From Acidimicrobiales bacterium (GTDB lineage: Bacteria; Actinomycetota; Acidimicrobiia; Acidimicrobiales; SHLQ01): 64,000 bases of DNA. The position numbers and the translations under genes were made by a program. Numbering within the stretch: position 1 is the stretch's first letter; each line of letters starts with the position of its first letter. The notes below the pieces were generated by a model. It did not search any database. It saw nothing but the letters and a program-made list of their open reading frames with translations, and was not told where the DNA came from. Location: the NCBI GenBank assembly GCA_020628865.1, contig JAHDEJ010000021.1, positions 1 through 64,000 of the forward strand, in the 5' to 3' direction. Shown in pieces: positions 1 to 8,455 of the stretch.

Positions 1-1
1 G

Positions 2-106
2 TGGTTCGGGCTCAACAGCGCCGCCTTCGCACTCGCCGTGACCACCACCATCGGGCTGGCCCTCATCGTCGGGTTCGTCGGTGAGACCCGGCCACCGGAC
101 GCATGA
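2..106 (+). CDS. C-terminal end of a membrane protein, possibly an MFS transporter (partial)
   Basis: The open frame enters from the left edge and stops at TGA 104-106. It encodes about 34 residues: a small-residue-rich hydrophobic helix followed by a short charged tail ending in ETRPPDA. This fits the last transmembrane helix of a transporter. The family cannot be fixed from so little sequence. About 116 bp without a gene follow before the next start, and I see no clear terminator there. Confidence 0.5.
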   Translation, partial: WFGLNSAAFALAVTTTIGLALIVGFVGETRPPDA

Positions 107-222
107 CCCTCAGTTTTTGGCACACGAGGCTGTCTCCAGCTGAATCGGCACAGTGAGCTCGCCATGGCATCGAGCCGAGTCTCGGTGGAGGCGGTGTCCC
201 ACAGGCCAACTACGTTTGTTGC

Positions 223-1335
223 ATGGTCTCCCCACACCGACTGACGAAAATCGAGATGTCCAACTTTCGCTCGTTTCGATCGGCCGCAATTGATGTGGGA
301 GACCTCTCAGTTCTGGTCGGCCCCAACGGGGCAGGCAAGAGCAACTTTCTCGAGCTGTTCGACATGATCGGAGCGATTCTGGAGTCACAGCTCGGCCGCT
401 GGGTTGGCCAGCGAGGCGGAGCTGACCGCGTTCTGCACAACGGTGTCAAACGGTCTTCGTCGATGACGGTCCGGCTTGAGTACGGCCAAGACAAGCAGGG
501 TTACAGCGCAACTCTCGAAAGCGCTGCCGGCGGGGGCCTCTTCTTCGCACACGAGGCGGCATGGGGAACGGGCACGCTTCACAGCACGCCGTATACGGTG
601 CAGCTTGGCAGCGGTCACGCTGAGACAATGATCCACAGCGAGGTGAAGGAATATCCATCGGGCGTCTGTAGTTGGACGCTCGAGTGCTTGTCAGGCTGGC
701 AGCGCTATCACTTCCATGACACTTCTGACAGCGCCGGGGTCAAGCAGCCGGTATCAGTGGATGACAACCGAACACTTCGCCGAGATGGATCGAATCTCGC
801 AGCTTTCCTCTATCGCCTACAACAACAGGGCGATCCAAGCATCACCCGCATCCGAGACGCCCTTCGCCTTGTAGCGCCGTTCTTCGACGACTTCGTTCTT
901 AAGCCCCTTGAGACGAACAGCGACACAATCAAGTTGGAATGGCGCCACCGTGATTCCGATATGTACGCCGATGCTTCGACCCTCTCTGACGGTTCGCTGA
1001 GGTTTCTCTGCATCGCCACTGTTCTCTTGCAGCCCAACCCACCGTCCGTGATTCTGATCGACGAACCTGAGCTCGGCCTACATCCGTTCGCCATCCATCA
1101 GATTGCGGAGATGCTCAGAGTCGGGGCAATGCGTACCCAGATTCTTGTCTCAACACAATCTGTCACGCTGCTCGACCAGGTGGGCCTGGAGAGCATCATC
1201 ACAGCAGACCGTGTCGACGGAGCCACGGAACTCAAGCGGGTCGATCCCGAGAGCATCAAAGGATGGGTCGACGAGTTCTCCGTGGGCGATCTTTGGCTGA
1301 AGAACGTGATCGGTGCGCGTCCGCGCTTCGCCTGA
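223..1335 (+). CDS. AAA family ATPase (AbiLi/OLD-like, putative defence)
   Basis: A 370-residue SMC/ABC-like ATPase of the AAA_21/AAA_15 type. The N-terminus has the typical 'IEMSNFRSF' opening. Walker A is GPNGAGKS (residues 33-40), a signature-like LSDGSLR lies near residue 262, and Walker B 'ILIDEPELGLHP' near residue 277 is followed by an 'STQS' sensor region. ATPases of this build power or sense in OLD, PARIS and AbiL-type anti-phage systems. The stop codon overlaps the start of the DUF4276 gene (TGATG), so the two are translationally coupled. The ATG at 223 has no clear ribosome binding site; an internal ATG at 256 is an alternative. A role in defence is inferred from the partner gene. 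Confidence 0.85.
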   Translation: MVSPHRLTKIEMSNFRSFRSAAIDVGDLSVLVGPNGAGKSNFLELFDMIGAILESQLGRWVGQRGGADRVLHNGVKRSSSMTVRLEYGQDKQGYSATLESAAGGGLFFAHEAAWGTGTLHSTPYTVQLGSGHAETMIHSEVKEYPSGVCSWTLECLSGWQRYHFHDTSDSAGVKQPVSVDDNRTLRRDGSNLAAFLYRLQQQGDPSITRIRDALRLVAPFFDDFVLKPLETNSDTIKLEWRHRDSDMYADASTLSDGSLRFLCIATVLLQPNPPSVILIDEPELGLHPFAIHQIAEMLRVGAMRTQILVSTQSVTLLDQVGLESIITADRVDGATELKRVDPESIKGWVDEFSVGDLWLKNVIGARPRFA

Positions 1336-2000
1336 TGAATCGCGTTCTCATCTCCGTCGAAGGACAAACAGAAGAGATCTTCATTCGCGATGTGCTCGCA
1401 CCAACTCTGCTCGCACGAAGCGTCTTTGTGCAACCGGTGCTCCTCAAGACGAAACGACCGGCTGCCGGTCGCCATTTTGGTGGCGGAGTATCGAGGTGGT
1501 CGAAGATCGAAGCCGAGTTGCGGCTTCTCCTCCGTGACTCTGATGCAGTCATCACAACCATGTATGACTTCTACGGCATCCCCGCAGACACTCCGGGGCT
1601 CGAATCAAGCCTCACTGACGAACCACGCGCCAAGGTTGAACACGTGGAGCAATCGATTGGAACCCATATGGGATCCCCACCAAACTTTCGCCCGTACCTC
1701 CAACTCCACGAATTTGAGGCTCTTGTCTTTTGCGCACCTGACCAGCTGGCAGCGAAGGCCGGCCAGGCAGACCTCGCCGAGCGCCTCGCGGACATCAAAG
1801 ACTCCTGTGGCGGACCCGAGCTCATCGACGACGGCCCGACGACGGCGCCATCAAAGAGACTCACCAAAATTTGGCGAGACTTCAACAAGACCCTTGACGG
1901 GCCAAGTGTCGTGAGAGACGTCGGACTGGCTTCAGTCCGCGGCGAGTGTCCACACCTTGACGATTGGATCAGTTGGTTGGAATCTCTGGGCGCCTCATGA
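1335..2000 (+). CDS. DUF4276 family protein (AbiLii-like TOPRIM-type effector)
   Basis: A 221-residue protein matching the DUF4276 pattern: an N-terminal 'SVEGQTEE' (E9 and E13), a middle 'MYDFYGIP' with an acidic residue, a 'QLHEFEALVF' block and a C-terminal 'CPHLDDWISWLESLG'. The N-terminal ExxxE and later acidic residues resemble a TOPRIM-like catalytic core. DUF4276 proteins next to an AAA ATPase form the AbiL-like abortive-infection arrangement. ATG at 1335 shares its A with the upstream stop, so this start is preferred over in-frame codons further upstream. The 3' end overlaps the next gene by ATGA. Nuclease activity is an inference from the family. Confidence 0.82.
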   Translation: MNRVLISVEGQTEEIFIRDVLAPTLLARSVFVQPVLLKTKRPAAGRHFGGGVSRWSKIEAELRLLLRDSDAVITTMYDFYGIPADTPGLESSLTDEPRAKVEHVEQSIGTHMGSPPNFRPYLQLHEFEALVFCAPDQLAAKAGQADLAERLADIKDSCGGPELIDDGPTTAPSKRLTKIWRDFNKTLDGPSVVRDVGLASVRGECPHLDDWISWLESLGAS

Positions 2001-3412
2001 AACAGCCACCCGTCGAGCTCGACCAACTTCGCTCCATCGTCGGCGCAGCCAACGTGCTCGAAGGTGGAGACGCCGCCCCACTCCTCACCGACTGGCGAAA
2101 CAAGTTCCACGGCGAAGCGATCGCCGTCGTCCGCCCGGGATCAGCGGACGAGGTCGCCCAGGTCGTGCAGTGGTGTGCGACCCACGACGTCGTCGTCGTG
2201 ACCCAGGGCGGCAACACGGGCCTCTCCGGCGGGTCGGTTCCCGTCGACACCCGCACCGCGCTCGTCCTCTCCCTCACCCGCATGAACCAGATCGAATCGG
2301 TCGACGCCGAAGGCTGGACGATGACTGTGCAGGCGGGGGTGACCATCGAGGCGATGCAGGACGCAGCCGCTGCAGCCGGCCGGCTCTTCGCACCGGACTG
2401 GGGAGCCCGGGGCACCGCAACGATCGGCGGAGCCATCGCCACCGATGCGGGCGGAAACAACGTCGTCCGCTACGGCAACCTCCGGGATCAGGTCATGGGA
2501 CTGGAAGCAGTTCTGGCCGACGGTCAGGTCTGGAACGGGCTGCGGGCGCTGCGGAAGGACTCCTCGGGCTATGACCTCAAGCAGCTCTTCGTCGGCTCGG
2601 AGGGGACCCTTGGCGTCATCACCCGGGCGGTGGTGAAGCTCCATCCGGCGACCCCCCACGAGCGCAGCGCCTTCGCCGCCCTCACCGACCTCGACTCGCT
2701 GATGGCGCTCTTCGCCATGGCGCGCGACACCGTCGGCGAGGCACTGCTCGCATTCGAACTCGTCCCGGAGGTCGGGGTCCAGAAGGTGTGCGACACCTTC
2801 GACCTCGTGCACCCCATGGCCAACAGGAGCGAGTTCTACGTGTTGTGCAAGCTCGCGTCCGGTCGCCCGGTCGACGACGACCTCACCAACTTCCTGACGA
2901 GCGCCGCCGAAGCCGGGCTGATCACCGACGCCATCGTCGCCTCCACCGCCGAGCAGGAAAGCCGACTGTGGAAGATCCGGGAGGAGCTCCCACCGACGGG
3001 CCTCTACGAGCATCAGGCGCTCGGGCTGAAGATGGACACCGCGGTGCCCATCGAACGCATGGGCGAGTACCACGACGCCGTCCGAGCGATTGCCGCCGAA
3101 GTGGTCCCGGGTGCACTCGCCTACGGGTTCGGGCATGTGGGTGACGGCAACCTCCACATGATGGTGTTGCCCGTCACCGACGATCAGGTCGAACCGTTCC
3201 TCGAGCGGCGTGACGAGCTCATCGCCCGCATCGATGCGGCGACGTTCGACCTGGATGGCACCCTCAGCGCCGAGCACGGCGTCGGCCGCGACCTACGTAC
3301 GCGGGTCGAGCCACAGAAGTCGCCCATCGAGTGGGAACTGATGCGCACCATCAAGCGGGCGCTGGATCCCGACGGCCGCTTCAACCCCGGTGTGCTCCTG
3401 CCATCGGAGTGA
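1997..3412 (+). CDS. FAD-binding oxidoreductase, D-lactate / D-2-hydroxyglutarate dehydrogenase type
   Basis: A 471-residue FAD-linked oxidase of the GlcD/D2HGDH group, expected to oxidise a D-2-hydroxy acid to the 2-keto acid. The PCMH FAD-binding fold is at about residues 35-215, with 'TQGGNTGLSGGSVP' near residue 69. The C-terminal FAD-oxidase domain has 'HVGDGNLHMMVLP' (metal/substrate site, about residues 380-390) and ends with an 'EHGVGRDLR' motif. Length is normal for the family. The start at 1997 (ATGA overlap with the DUF4276 stop) is chosen because the family normally starts about here; an in-frame ATG at 1964 would add 11 residues. The coupling to a defence-like pair is odd and may only reflect compact packing. 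Confidence 0.85.
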   Translation: MKQPPVELDQLRSIVGAANVLEGGDAAPLLTDWRNKFHGEAIAVVRPGSADEVAQVVQWCATHDVVVVTQGGNTGLSGGSVPVDTRTALVLSLTRMNQIESVDAEGWTMTVQAGVTIEAMQDAAAAAGRLFAPDWGARGTATIGGAIATDAGGNNVVRYGNLRDQVMGLEAVLADGQVWNGLRALRKDSSGYDLKQLFVGSEGTLGVITRAVVKLHPATPHERSAFAALTDLDSLMALFAMARDTVGEALLAFELVPEVGVQKVCDTFDLVHPMANRSEFYVLCKLASGRPVDDDLTNFLTSAAEAGLITDAIVASTAEQESRLWKIREELPPTGLYEHQALGLKMDTAVPIERMGEYHDAVRAIAAEVVPGALAYGFGHVGDGNLHMMVLPVTDDQVEPFLERRDELIARIDAATFDLDGTLSAEHGVGRDLRTRVEPQKSPIEWELMRTIKRALDPDGRFNPGVLLPSE

Positions 3413-3444
3413 GTCGCCGCCGGCCGTCGGGTTAGTGTCTCGCC

Positions 3445-5088
3445 GTGACCGATGAGCTCCACACCTCCGTCCGCAATGTGCTCTTCATCATGTGCGACCA
3501 GCTGCGGCTCGATGCACTGTCGTGCCACGGAGGAGTCGTCGACACACCGAACATCGACGCGTTGGCGGCGCGGGGCGTCCGCTTCGACAGAGCGCACGTG
3601 CAGGGCGCCGTGTGCGGCTCCTCTCGAATGAGCTTCTACACCGGCCGCTACGTGCAGTCGCACGGAAGCCGCTTCAACCAGATCCCCCTCCAAATCGGCC
3701 AGCGCACACTCGGGGATCACCTTCGAGATCTCGGCGTTCCATCCACGCTGATCGGCAAGACCCACATGGCCGCCGACACCCAGAGCATGGAGTGGCTCGG
3801 CCTGGACCCGGAAGCACCCGAAGTCATGTATCTCGCCGAGTGCGGGTTCGACCCGGAGGAGCGGGACGACGGATTACAACCAGGCGCCGGCAACGTCGAC
3901 CTCCCGTACAACGCATTCCTCCGCTCGCACGGCTACGGCGGCGACAACCCATGGCACACCGCAGCGAACTCGGTCATCGCCGATGACGGCCAGCGGCGGT
4001 CGGGCTGGCTCCTCAACGCCTCTCCGTACCCCGCCATCGTTCCGGACGAGCTCTCCGAGACGGCGTACATGACCAACCGGGCCATCGACTTCATCGAACG
4101 AGCCGGCGACGACCGGTGGTGCCTCCACCTTTCCTTCATCAAACCGCACTGGCCCTACGTCGTCTCCGCTCCGTACCACGACCTCGTGAGCCCGCTCGAC
4201 CTTCCGGCACCCAACCGGTCCGACGACGAACGGGACCACGACCACCCCGTGCTGAATGCGTTCTGGAACAGCCGGATCGGCCGAACCTTCAGCCGATCGG
4301 ACGTCCGGGCGGCAGTCGTGCCCGCCTACCTCGGACTCGTCAAGCAGCTCGACGAGCACCTCGGCCGGCTGTTCGAAATGCTGGATCGAACCGGTCGGTC
4401 CGAAGACACGATGATCGTGTTCACGTCGGACCACGGGGACTACCTCGGCGATCATTGGATGGGAGACAAGTACTGGCTCCACGACGAGATCGTGACCGTC
4501 CCGATGCTCGTCGTCGATCCACGGCCGGAAGCGAACCCGACCCGTGGCACCACATCATCCGCACTGATCGAGGCCATCGACCTCGTCCCGACCTTCGTCG
4601 ATGCGCTCGGCGGGGATCCCGAGGACCAATCGTTGTGGCTCGAAGGCGAGTCGCTCTGTCCGCGGCTGCGTGGTCAGCGGGATCCATCCGCGGACGACAT
4701 CGCCATCTGCGAGACCGACTATGCGTATGTCGAGCTGGATCTCCCTTCGCAGGCGCCGGCCGGCCGCCGCAACCAGCGGGCCACGATGCTGCGAACCGAC
4801 CGCTACAAATACATCCTCGACGAGACCGGCCCCAACCTGCTCTACGACATGCACGATGATCCGTCGGAGCAAACGGACCGAATCGATGATCCGTCTCTCA
4901 CGTCGGTCCAGGCAGAACTGCATGAGCGGCTCTTCGACTGGTACCGGGCGCGCAGCCACGAAACCACGGGTCGACCGGAGCGGTGGGAGGGGACAGTCGA
5001 CGACGGCGACGTTGCTCGCAAGGGCGTTTTCATCGGCTACTGGGACGAGACGGACGCCGCTGCCGTCGGTGCCGACCACCTCCTCTGA
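3445..5088 (+). CDS. Sulfatase / phosphonate monoester hydrolase family protein
   Basis: A 547-residue alkaline-phosphatase-superfamily hydrolase that should cleave a sulfate (or phosphonate) ester. The N-terminal 'NVLFIMCDQLRLD' supplies metal-binding aspartates. The nucleophile motif is C57-G-S-S-R61 followed by 'MSFYTGRY'. The metal-binding 'FTSDHGDYLGDH' starts near residue 326. The usual formylglycine motif is C-x-P/A-S-R; here the third position is Ser. There is no signal peptide, so the enzyme is probably cytoplasmic. The GTG start at 3445 lies 32 bp after the oxidase gene on the same strand, and an alkylsulfatase gene follows, which supports a sulfate-ester-using pathway. No formylglycine-generating enzyme is in the window. 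Confidence 0.85.
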   Translation: MTDELHTSVRNVLFIMCDQLRLDALSCHGGVVDTPNIDALAARGVRFDRAHVQGAVCGSSRMSFYTGRYVQSHGSRFNQIPLQIGQRTLGDHLRDLGVPSTLIGKTHMAADTQSMEWLGLDPEAPEVMYLAECGFDPEERDDGLQPGAGNVDLPYNAFLRSHGYGGDNPWHTAANSVIADDGQRRSGWLLNASPYPAIVPDELSETAYMTNRAIDFIERAGDDRWCLHLSFIKPHWPYVVSAPYHDLVSPLDLPAPNRSDDERDHDHPVLNAFWNSRIGRTFSRSDVRAAVVPAYLGLVKQLDEHLGRLFEMLDRTGRSEDTMIVFTSDHGDYLGDHWMGDKYWLHDEIVTVPMLVVDPRPEANPTRGTTSSALIEAIDLVPTFVDALGGDPEDQSLWLEGESLCPRLRGQRDPSADDIAICETDYAYVELDLPSQAPAGRRNQRATMLRTDRYKYILDETGPNLLYDMHDDPSEQTDRIDDPSLTSVQAELHERLFDWYRARSHETTGRPERWEGTVDDGDVARKGVFIGYWDETDAAAVGADHLL

Positions 5089-5149
5089 CGCTGCTGACGC
5101 AGAAGTCCCAGTCACGCGCCGGCCCCTGTCCGTCTGATTGCATGGGCGG

Positions 5150-7021
5150 ATGTCGTCACCCAAGCAACCCACGCCAGTCACGGTCGCCGCGAACCAGTCG
5201 GTCGCCCTGTCGTTCGACGATCCGGGCGATACCGAGCGGGCCACCCGAGGCCTCGTTGCACAGATCGAGGACGGTCGGGTGCTGATGCCGGGCAACCCGG
5301 ATCACGTCGTGTTCGACGTCGAGCGACACGCCTTCGTCAACGATGGTCCGGCGCCCGACTCGGTGCACCCGAGCCTCTGGCGACAGGCGCGACTGAACTG
5401 GAACCACGGCCTGTTCGAAGTCGCCGACGGCGTGTGGCAGGTCCGCGGCTACGACCTCGCCAACATCACGTTCATGGCGGGCGCGGACGGTGGTTGGCTC
5501 GTCATCGATCCGCTCACCAACGCGCCCAGCGCTGCGGCCGCGCTGCAGCTCGCCAACCAGACGCTCGGCGAACGACCGGTCACGTCGGTCATCTACACCC
5601 ACAGTCACGTCGATCACTTCGGCGGCATCTTCGGAGTGACCAGTCAGGAGGCGGTGGACCGCGGGGACGTTCGCATCGTCGCGCCAGACGGCTTCCTCGA
5701 GGAGGTCATCAGCGAGTTCGTGATCGCCGGTCCGATCATGGGTCGGCGAGCCGCCTACCAGTTCGGGCCGTTGCTCCCGCCCGGCCCGTTCGGGCATGTC
5801 GACTGCGGCCTCGGCTCGGCGATGGGCCTCGCCCGATCCGACCTCATCGCACCCACGGAAACCGTCACCCACACGGGCGAAGAGCTCACCCTGTCCGGCA
5901 TCAAGGTCGTGTTCCAGAACACGCCTGATGCCGAAGCCCCCGCAGAGATGAACTTCCACTTCCCGGACAAGCGCCTGCTGTGCATGGCCGAGAACTGCAC
6001 CCACACGTTGCACAACCTCTATCCGATTCGGGGCGCCCAGACCCGCAATGCACTGGCGTGGAGCAAGTACATCCAGGAGGCAATGGACCTCTGGGGCGAC
6101 GAGACCGACACCATGTTTGCGAGCCACCACTGGCCCCGGTTCGGCCAGGACGACGTGCGCGGCTTCCTCACCCTGCAGCGCGACGTCTATCGGTGGATGC
6201 ACGATCAGACGATGCGACTCGCCAACCAGGGCCACGTCCCCACCGAGATCGCCGCCGAGCTGTCGCTGCCGGAAGAGTTCGATCAGTCGCACGTGCGCGG
6301 CTACTACGGCACCGTCTCGCACAACGTGCGATCGGTCTACAACCGATACCTCGGCTGGTACGACGGCAACCCGGCAAACCTGGACCCACTCCCCCCGGTC
6401 GACGCCGGCGAAAGATACGTCGAGATGATGGGCGGCGCCGACGCGGTCCTCGCCAAGGCACAAGCGTCGTTCGATGCCGGCGACTACCGGTGGGTCGTGC
6501 AGCTCGTGAACCACGTGATCTTCGCCGACGCCACGAACACGGCGGCGCGTGAGCTCCAGGCCGATGCGATGGAACAGCTCGGCTATCAGGCCGAATCCGC
6601 CACCTGGCGCAACGCCTACCTGATGGGCGCGAAGGAACTCCGAGAGGGTTCACCGGATTGGGGCCGTGTGCCGACGCGAGACATGTCGCACGCGATGCAG
6701 GCCAGTCACCTCTTCGACATCATCGGCGTCCGCTTCGACCCGGCCGAGTTCGCCCACGAGCCCGTCACCTTCAACGTCCACTTCACGGACCTGGAAGAAG
6801 ACCATGTCCTGGGGGTCGGCCGGTCGGCCATCCACCATCGACCCGGCGCCACCGACCCCGACGCCGTCGCCTCGGTTCGCCTGGATCGGTCGATCGTGCT
6901 CGCCGCGCTCGACGACGCGGCCGCGCTCGAGCGGGCGGAGTTCGACGGAGACAAGACCGCATTCGTCGACTTGTTCGCCGGGCTCACCGTGTTCACGACC
7001 GCGGCGCTGATCGAACCCTGA
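5150..7021 (+). CDS. Linear alkylsulfatase (SdsA1/BDS1-like metallo-beta-lactamase hydrolase)
   Basis: A 623-residue alkyl-sulfate hydrolase that would release sulfate and an alcohol from alkyl sulfates. The metallo-beta-lactamase zinc motif is THSHVDHFGG at residues 150-159 (H151, H153, D155, H156). It is followed by the alkyl-sulfatase dimerisation domain ('AENCTHTLHNLYPIRG', 'WSKYIQEAMD') and a C-terminal SCP2-like lipid-binding domain. Size matches the family. No convincing signal peptide is visible; ATG 5150 is preferred over a TTG at 5138. It sits 61 bp after the sulfatase gene. The stop directly abuts the stop of the convergent gene, with no terminator between them. Confidence 0.9.
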   Translation: MSSPKQPTPVTVAANQSVALSFDDPGDTERATRGLVAQIEDGRVLMPGNPDHVVFDVERHAFVNDGPAPDSVHPSLWRQARLNWNHGLFEVADGVWQVRGYDLANITFMAGADGGWLVIDPLTNAPSAAAALQLANQTLGERPVTSVIYTHSHVDHFGGIFGVTSQEAVDRGDVRIVAPDGFLEEVISEFVIAGPIMGRRAAYQFGPLLPPGPFGHVDCGLGSAMGLARSDLIAPTETVTHTGEELTLSGIKVVFQNTPDAEAPAEMNFHFPDKRLLCMAENCTHTLHNLYPIRGAQTRNALAWSKYIQEAMDLWGDETDTMFASHHWPRFGQDDVRGFLTLQRDVYRWMHDQTMRLANQGHVPTEIAAELSLPEEFDQSHVRGYYGTVSHNVRSVYNRYLGWYDGNPANLDPLPPVDAGERYVEMMGGADAVLAKAQASFDAGDYRWVVQLVNHVIFADATNTAARELQADAMEQLGYQAESATWRNAYLMGAKELREGSPDWGRVPTRDMSHAMQASHLFDIIGVRFDPAEFAHEPVTFNVHFTDLEEDHVLGVGRSAIHHRPGATDPDAVASVRLDRSIVLAALDDAAALERAEFDGDKTAFVDLFAGLTVFTTAALIEP

Positions 7022-8035
7022 TCAGTCCGCCGGCAGCAGCTCCGGGTCGGTGACGCCGTCCATCGAGATGTACATGGCCGTGACGCCACCGGTCTGCGCG
7101 ACCGCCTGGAAGATTCCCGAGAGCGTCGACATCAACAGGTAGCCCCACACGCCAAACATCAGCCCGACCTGCCCGAGCACTCCGCCACCGAATCCGACCA
7201 CCATTGCGGGCAGGATCGTCATGATCAGACACTTCGCCGCATGCATCGGCTGCCTCCGAATGGAACCCACCACCGTCGACACCACCGGCGTACCGCGGGG
7301 CGCAATCGAAACGGTCGCCGCCGTGACGCTCAGGAAGACCAGCCACACGAAACCGACGAGGAACAGCGGAACGACCACGAGGATCGTGAGCAGCGGCTCG
7401 AGCACGATCAACCCGATGAGCAGTGCCCCGACGACGAGGAAGGGCACCAGGACGACAAGGACGCTCCCGATGAGCCGGGGAAACCGGCGCACGGCTTCGC
7501 CGAGAGCGGCCACCGGAGACGCCTCGAGTCCGTTGCGGCCGGCCGTCATCACGCGGAACCACGCCACCTGCGTGAACGCGTAGGTGGCGATCCACAGCAG
7601 CGCGGCTGCCACGAACCAGACGATGGCGCCCGAGGTCAGCTGGTAATCGATCGACTCGAAGAAGTCGATGTCGTCCTCGGAGAACGTGCCGCCGGTTGGT
7701 GACACGAGGCCACCGACCCGATCGATCGCCTCACCGAACTGTCCGTCGAACACCTGGTTCATCCCCGCGCTGACGAGGAACCAGGAGACGATCTGCCCAC
7801 AGAACATCACCAGCGACACCACCGCGACCGGCCGCCAGCTCCGAGCAACGATCGTGAACGCAGCAACGAAGATCTCGCGAGCCCGCGGCCCGAACACGTA
7901 GACGCGATCCGGAGGGAGCGACGAGCCACCAGGGCTCGGGGGCGGTGGCGGGCCACCAGACGGCGGCACCGGTGGCGGGATCGGCGGTGGCGTCGGCCCC
8001 GACGGTGGAGGGGGCGGTGGCGGAAGCGAGCTCAT
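7022..8035 (-). CDS. Proline-rich integral membrane protein, function unknown
   Basis: A 337-residue protein with a proline-dominated cytoplasmic N-terminus (residues 1-45, runs of 5-7 Pro) followed by a hydrophobic domain with about six transmembrane segments. The layout is that of actinobacterial glycerophosphoryl-diester-phosphodiesterase membrane-domain-like or DUF7847-like proteins. No catalytic residues are recognisable. It is the last gene of a minus-strand run downstream of the VOC, SulP and peroxiredoxin genes, with a 38-bp gap to the VOC gene, so it may share their transcript. Function unknown. Confidence 0.75.
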   Translation of the reverse strand: MSSLPPPPPPPSGPTPPPIPPPVPPSGGPPPPPSPGGSSLPPDRVYVFGPRAREIFVAAFTIVARSWRPVAVVSLVMFCGQIVSWFLVSAGMNQVFDGQFGEAIDRVGGLVSPTGGTFSEDDIDFFESIDYQLTSGAIVWFVAAALLWIATYAFTQVAWFRVMTAGRNGLEASPVAALGEAVRRFPRLIGSVLVVLVPFLVVGALLIGLIVLEPLLTILVVVPLFLVGFVWLVFLSVTAATVSIAPRGTPVVSTVVGSIRRQPMHAAKCLIMTILPAMVVGFGGGVLGQVGLMFGVWGYLLMSTLSGIFQAVAQTGGVTAMYISMDGVTDPELLPAD

Positions 8036-8073
8036 CTCCGGCCAGCGTAGGTCGTGCCACCGAGCTGGGTCGG

Positions 8074-8445
8074 CTAACCCTCGATCGGCACGTTGAGCTC
8101 GACCGCAACACCGTTGGGGTCTCGGGTGAAGACCTGCGTGATCCCGAGATCACGGCGCTCCGAAACCGCGTGCGGGTGGTTGCCCGCGGCAAGCGCGGCG
8201 ACAAGGCCGTCGACGTCGCTCGCGTCGAAGGCCACGTGATTGAACGCACCAGTCGAATCGGAGCCGGTGGGCTCGGTGACGACGTTGATGTGCACGGCGG
8301 CCTGCTCGCCCACGTACAGCCACGCGCCCGGATTCCCGGATGGCTTCGGCCGAACCGTCATACCGAGTACGTCGGTGTAGAAGGCCACCGTCTCGTCGAG
8401 ACGGGTGGTGTCGATGTTGACGTGATCGAGTCCGTGAACGCCCAT
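8074..8445 (-). CDS. VOC family (glyoxalase/dioxygenase-like) protein
   Basis: A 123-residue single-module VOC protein. It opens with 'GLDHVNIDTTRLDETVAFY' and closes with 'VFTRDPNGVAVELN', the typical beta-alpha-beta-beta-beta pairs with metal-ligand positions (His near the start, Glu near the end). The substrate cannot be told. ATG 8445 is chosen because the conserved domain begins there; the open frame upstream is spurious and overlaps sulP. It starts only 10 bp after the SulP stop, so it is very likely co-transcribed with SulP and the peroxiredoxin. Confidence 0.8.
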   Translation of the reverse strand: MGVHGLDHVNIDTTRLDETVAFYTDVLGMTVRPKPSGNPGAWLYVGEQAAVHINVVTEPTGSDSTGAFNHVAFDASDVDGLVAALAAGNHPHAVSERRDLGITQVFTRDPNGVAVELNVPIEG

Positions 8446-8455
8446 GCGCCCGACG

